Assembly (NCBI GenBank): GCA_903860085.1
Contig: CAIOPD010000167.1
Coordinates: 1-8,002, forward strand
Length of the DNA stretch: 8,002 nt
Source: an uncultured Pseudomonadota bacterium
GTDB lineage: Bacteria > Pseudomonadota > Gammaproteobacteria > Burkholderiales > Methylophilaceae
Direction: 5' to 3'
Below, piece by piece: positions 4,976 through 8,002 of this stretch. The first letter of the stretch is position 1, and every line of letters starts with the position of its first letter. A model generated the notes under the pieces. That model searched no databases and was not told the DNA's origin. It worked only from the letters and a program-made list of their open reading frames with translations. The translations under genes were made by a program, and so were the position numbers.

Positions 4976-5977
4976 TTAATGTTTATTTCCTAATTGATAA
5001 TGAACAACCGCGCGATTATGATCGTCAAGGTTATTAGAAAAAGCGTGGCTACCATCACCTTTCCCTACAAAATACAACGCTTTAGTCTTAGCTGGATGTA
5101 AAGCTGCTTCAATTGAAGCAATACCAGGCATAGCAATAGGTGTTGGCGGAAGTCCGTCACGCGTATAAGTGTTGTAAGGGGTATCGGCCATTAAATCTTT
5201 TTTACGGATATTGCCATCAAACTGCACGCCCATGCCATAAATAACTGTTGGATCAGTTTGTAGTCGCATGCCAATCCGCAAGCGATTGATAAATACGCCT
5301 GCGATCATCGGACGTTCGCTTGCCCTACCCGTTTCCTTTTCAACAATGGAGGCCATAATGAGCGCTTGGTAGCTATTTTTATAAGGAAGATTTTCATCGC
5401 GAGTAGCCCAAGCTTTAGCCAGTTTAGCCTGCATGGCCGTGTAGCTACGTTTTAATAAGACGGTGTCTTCAGTATTGCGATCGAAGTAATAGGTATCAGG
5501 AAAGAATAACCCTTCTGCCACTTTATATGGCGCGCCAATCTGCTTAAGTATTTCAGCTTCCGACATTGTTGTAATGGTTTGCTTGACCGCATCATTTACT
5601 TCTAGCTTAACAAGCATTTGAGAGAAAGTGCGCCCCTCAATAAAGGTAACGCCACCCTGGGTGGTTCTTCCATGATTAAGCGACAGCAGTAATTGATATG
5701 GTGTAATGTTTTTATTGAGCGTGTAATCACCGGCCTGTAAATAGGACTGTTTATTTAATAGCTTCGCTAACAAGATAAAGCGCCAAGGCTCTTTCAGCAC
5801 TCCCTGCGCCACCAATTGGCTAGCGATACTTCTTAGGCCGCTCTTAGGCTGAATCACAATCTCCTGACTAGACGGTTGTAATCTAAGTGAAGAAATTGCG
5901 TAATAAGTTAACCCTGCGCCTAGTAGTAAGGCCACAAAGGTTGTTAGCAATAATCGGCGTTTGAACTTTTTAAGCAT
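4976..5977 (-). CDS. mltG: MltG, endolytic murein transglycosylase
   Basis: MltG is an inner-membrane enzyme that cuts nascent glycan strands and is thought to set their length. With the start chosen here it has 333 residues: one N-terminal membrane anchor (about 7-28) after a basic K-K-F-K-R-R, a LysM-like region (about 37-98), then the YceG catalytic domain. Motifs include E-G-R-T-F (114-118), F-F-P-D-T-Y (158-163), A-S-I-V-E-K-E-T with the catalytic glutamate at 213, the R-L-R-I-G-M-R-L-Q-T-D-P-T region (about 232-244) and Y-N-T-Y (268-271). An upstream ATG at 5998 would add seven residues (MLGLHLP) ahead of the basic start. I prefer 5977 because it gives the family's usual N-terminus and has an AGGG upstream, while 5998 has none. 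It overlaps the end of pabC by 8 bp. Confidence 0.94.
   Translation of the reverse strand: MLKKFKRRLLLTTFVALLLGAGLTYYAISSLRLQPSSQEIVIQPKSGLRSIASQLVAQGVLKEPWRFILLAKLLNKQSYLQAGDYTLNKNITPYQLLLSLNHGRTTQGGVTFIEGRTFSQMLVKLEVNDAVKQTITTMSEAEILKQIGAPYKVAEGLFFPDTYYFDRNTEDTVLLKRSYTAMQAKLAKAWATRDENLPYKNSYQALIMASIVEKETGRASERPMIAGVFINRLRIGMRLQTDPTVIYGMGVQFDGNIRKKDLMADTPYNTYTRDGLPPTPIAMPGIASIEAALHPAKTKALYFVGKGDGSHAFSNNLDDHNRAVVHYQLGNKH
5323..5330 (-). promoter_or_regulatory. KOPS-like octamer pointing toward dif
   Basis: On the - strand this reads GGGTAGGG, an exact match to the E. coli FtsK orienting sequence GGGNAGGG. Its direction is toward lower coordinates, that is toward the dif site at 1124-1151, as expected for this side of the terminus. 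It lies inside mltG. One such octamer in 8 kb could be chance, and the KOPS of this lineage may differ. Confidence 0.3.
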
Positions 5978-6806
5978 AGGCAAGTGCAGCCCTAACATTT
6001 TTAGCTAAATTAAGTTGTGGCCATACTTTCTGATTTAGGCTGCGGACTTGAAAGGCGCCATAGAGACTATTACAAATCATCACTTCATCTGCTTGTAATA
6101 AGCACTCTAATGAGAGTGTTGCGACCGTTACCTCTAAATCTAACGTGTGTGCTAGCGCTATAATGCGTTGCCGAGTAATGCCTGCAACCCCACAATGGCT
6201 TAAATCTGGGGTGGTTAACTTTGTCCCAAATCGAGCAAAGAGATTGCTCATAGTACATTCAATCACATTACCCTCTTGATCTTGTAAAACACCATCAAAC
6301 AGGCTTTCATCGCGCCACTCCATACGTGCCATTACATTTTCAAGGCGATTTAAGTGCTTAATACCAGCGAGCTTAGGCTGATCTGCCAGACGTGTTTCGC
6401 ATAGATGCAAGTCAACGCCATCGCTATAGTTTTTTGTAGCATAAACGCTAGCAGTTGACTTAATGACAACGCGCGTTGGCATCGTAATTGACGGAGGTGC
6501 ATAACCGCGCTCACCTTCACCCCGACTAATAATTACCTTAGCGATTTCTATGGTATCAATAGGGGGATGGGTAATTGGGAATAGCTGTTGTATATCACCC
6601 ATTAATAACTCAGCACTAGGGCAAACGATACCAATGACCGCACAATCAGCCACTAATTTCTGATAGTGCTGTGGCCAACTTTCAGGCACGCCATTGCGGA
6701 CAAGCATAGTGCGAAAAACACCATCGCCATAGGCAAACCCACGGTCTAGTGGGGAAATGACTTGGTTAAAATCACCGTTAATTAAATATGTATGAATAGA
6801 TGCCAT
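5970..6806 (-). CDS. pabC: Aminodeoxychorismate lyase (class IV PLP enzyme)
   Basis: PabC converts 4-amino-4-deoxychorismate to p-aminobenzoate and pyruvate, a step of folate synthesis. The 278-residue protein belongs to the fold-type IV PLP aminotransferase-like family. Motifs seen are D-R-G-F-A-Y-G-D-G-V-F (21-31), I-S-R-G-E-G-E-R-G-Y (93-102), G-I-K-H-L-N-R (148-154) with the PLP lysine at 150, V-I-E-C-T-M-S-N-L-F (181-190) with the cofactor-ring glutamate at 183, and G-V-A-G-I-T-R (206-212). Branched-chain or D-amino-acid aminotransferases share these motifs, but the position between fabF and mltG, as in E. coli, decides for pabC. The ATG at 6806 has a poor ribosome site (CAAGC). The fabF terminator lies just upstream, so this gene probably has its own promoter, which I cannot place with confidence. 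Confidence 0.95.
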   Translation of the reverse strand: MASIHTYLINGDFNQVISPLDRGFAYGDGVFRTMLVRNGVPESWPQHYQKLVADCAVIGIVCPSAELLMGDIQQLFPITHPPIDTIEIAKVIISRGEGERGYAPPSITMPTRVVIKSTASVYATKNYSDGVDLHLCETRLADQPKLAGIKHLNRLENVMARMEWRDESLFDGVLQDQEGNVIECTMSNLFARFGTKLTTPDLSHCGVAGITRQRIIALAHTLDLEVTVATLSLECLLQADEVMICNSLYGAFQVRSLNQKVWPQLNLAKNVRAALAYA

Positions 6807-6854
6807 AAGCTTGAATTAAACCATAGCCTAAGGTATTAGACTAGTTGAAAAAGC

Positions 6855-6885
6855 AAAGCCTGCGATTTGTGGTTGCGCAGGCTTT
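6855..6885 (-). terminator. Intrinsic terminator of fabF
   Basis: AAAGCCTGCG (6855-6864) and CGCAGGCTTT (6876-6885) form a perfect 10-bp GC-rich stem with an 11-nt loop, 38 bp past the fabF stop. Read on the - strand the stem is followed by GCTTTTTC, a U-rich tail. This separates fabF from the pabC cluster at least partly. A short T run on the + strand side makes it potentially bidirectional. Confidence 0.88.
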
Positions 6886-6922
6886 TCTGTTGCAATCAGC
6901 AACGTCGTGTTTAGTGAATCGA

Positions 6923-8002
6923 CTAGATTTTTTTAAATACTAGACTGCCGTTCGTGCCACCAAATCCAAAGTTATTCTTCAATGCATAATCAATCTTCAT
7001 ATCACGCGCAGTATTTGCGCAGAAGTCTAAATCGCACTCAGGGTCTTGGTTAAAAATATTGATCGTCGGTGGTGATACTTGATTATAGATAGAAAGAACA
7101 GTAAATACTGATTCTAAGCCACCTGCACCGCCTAATAGATGGCCTGTCATTGATTTGGTCGAGTTCACTACTAACTTGCTTGCATGGTCACCAAAAGCGG
7201 CTTTAATCGCATTGGTTTCATTGGAATCACCTAGAGGCGTTGATGTGCCGTGGGCATTGATAAATTCCACTGCATCCACATTAATCCCTGCATTTTGCAT
7301 AGCATTACGCATCGAACGGCGTGGCCCATCCATATTAGGGGCTGTCATGTGGTAAGCATCAGCACTCATGCCATATCCACTTAACTCAGCATAAATTTTA
7401 GCGCCACGTTTTTTAGCGTGTTCATATTCTTCTAGCACCATCACCCCAGCGCCCTCACCTATCACGAAACCGTCTCTATCTTTATCCCAAGGACGACTTG
7501 CCGTTGTTGGATCATCATTACGCGTTGATAGCGCGCGTGAAGAAGCAAACCCACCTACGCTTAAGCGTGTAATTGCGGCTTCCGCTCCCCCAGCAATCAT
7601 CACATCCGCATCACCGTATTCAATCATGCGCGAAGCATCACCAATTGAGTGAGTCCCCGTAGTGCAAGCTGTAACGATAGCTACATTAGGGCCCTTAAAG
7701 CCAAACATAATCGACAGATTACCTGAAATCATGTTGATAATAGTGCCAGGGATAAAGAACGGCGATATTTTACGTGGGCCTGAAGCTTGGTAGAGAATGT
7801 CAGTATCTTCAATATTCTGCATGCCACCAATGCCAGAACCGATGGAAACGCCAATACGTTCTGCATTTTCTTCAGTTGCGACAATGCCAGAGTCTTTTAC
7901 TGCTTCAATCGCTGCAGCCAATCCGTATTGAATAAAAGTATCCATTCGTCGTGCATCTTTAGCTGGAATGAAATCTTCAACATTAAAGTCTTTTACTTCA
8001 CC
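6923..8002 (-). CDS. fabF: FabF, beta-ketoacyl-ACP synthase II, 5'-truncated by the window edge
   Basis: FabF condenses malonyl-ACP with acyl-ACP in the elongation cycle of fatty acid synthesis. The frame is open to the window end, giving 359 residues that start G-E-V-K-D-F; the ATG at 7945 is internal, and about 50 N-terminal residues are missing compared with E. coli FabF. The Cys-His-His triad is present: C113 of the visible part (T-A-C-T-T-G-T), H251 (N-A-H-G-T-S-T-P-L-G-D) and H288 (S-M-T-G-H-L-L-G-G-A-G-G), with spacings close to E. coli C163, H303 and H340. The C-terminal N-N-F-G-F-G-G-T-N-G-S is typical. FabB is a less likely alternative: the context with pabC and mltG matches fabF. 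acpP probably lies just upstream, outside the window. Confidence 0.97.
   Translation of the reverse strand, partial: GEVKDFNVEDFIPAKDARRMDTFIQYGLAAAIEAVKDSGIVATEENAERIGVSIGSGIGGMQNIEDTDILYQASGPRKISPFFIPGTIINMISGNLSIMFGFKGPNVAIVTACTTGTHSIGDASRMIEYGDADVMIAGGAEAAITRLSVGGFASSRALSTRNDDPTTASRPWDKDRDGFVIGEGAGVMVLEEYEHAKKRGAKIYAELSGYGMSADAYHMTAPNMDGPRRSMRNAMQNAGINVDAVEFINAHGTSTPLGDSNETNAIKAAFGDHASKLVVNSTKSMTGHLLGGAGGLESVFTVLSIYNQVSPPTINIFNQDPECDLDFCANTARDMKIDYALKNNFGFGGTNGSLVFKKI

Noticed and set aside
6807..6850. Possible promoter for pabC on the - strand (TTCAAC - 18 bp - TATGGT).
   Set aside because: A promoter is expected here after the fabF terminator, but the boxes are too weak to annotate.
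7155..7355. A 66-codon open frame on the + strand.
   Set aside because: It is antisense to a highly conserved part of fabF containing an active-site histidine.

Overview
The window looks like ordinary chromosome from a moderately AT-rich betaproteobacterium. The housekeeping order (fabF, pabC, mltG, tmk, holB, tatD), the protein styles and the low G+C suggest Methylophilaceae (Methylotenera-like methylotrophs). That taxonomic guess is inference; no rRNA or marker lineage is present to settle it.

Layout. The left 1 kb is on the + strand: the 3' part of a MazF/PemK-type toxin gene (its start lies before the window), then msrQ, encoding the heme-bearing membrane subunit of the periplasmic methionine sulfoxide reductase system, with no msrP beside it. 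Positions 995-1236 hold no gene, but contain what I read as a XerC/XerD dif site at 1124-1151. Everything to the right is on the - strand. In direction of transcription, it starts with fabF (5' end outside the window at 8002) and a strong intrinsic terminator. It continues with the tight cluster pabC - mltG - tmk - holB - tatD, a PhnP-like metallo-beta-lactamase-fold hydrolase, and a small exported BamE/SmpA-like protein of unknown role.

The most interesting feature is the dif site. Its core and both inner arms match the proteobacterial consensus. It sits exactly where gene orientation switches from + to -, as expected where the two replichores meet. The G-rich + strand just left of the site and an FtsK-KOPS-like octamer on the right with correct polarity fit this. 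The window therefore probably spans the chromosome dimer resolution site and replication terminus. An alternative is a dif-like attachment site of a Xer-exploiting mobile element.

How the genes work together. FabF elongates fatty acids. PabC makes p-aminobenzoate for folate, and Tmk makes dTDP; folate and dTDP both serve DNA synthesis. HolB is part of the polymerase III clamp loader. MltG cuts nascent peptidoglycan glycan strands, and TatD is a metal-dependent nuclease/hydrolase. This is a conserved growth-related cluster also known in E. coli and Pseudomonas; here pilZ, found between holB and tatD in Pseudomonas, is absent. I see no rRNA, tRNA, CRISPR array, insertion sequence or prophage gene.
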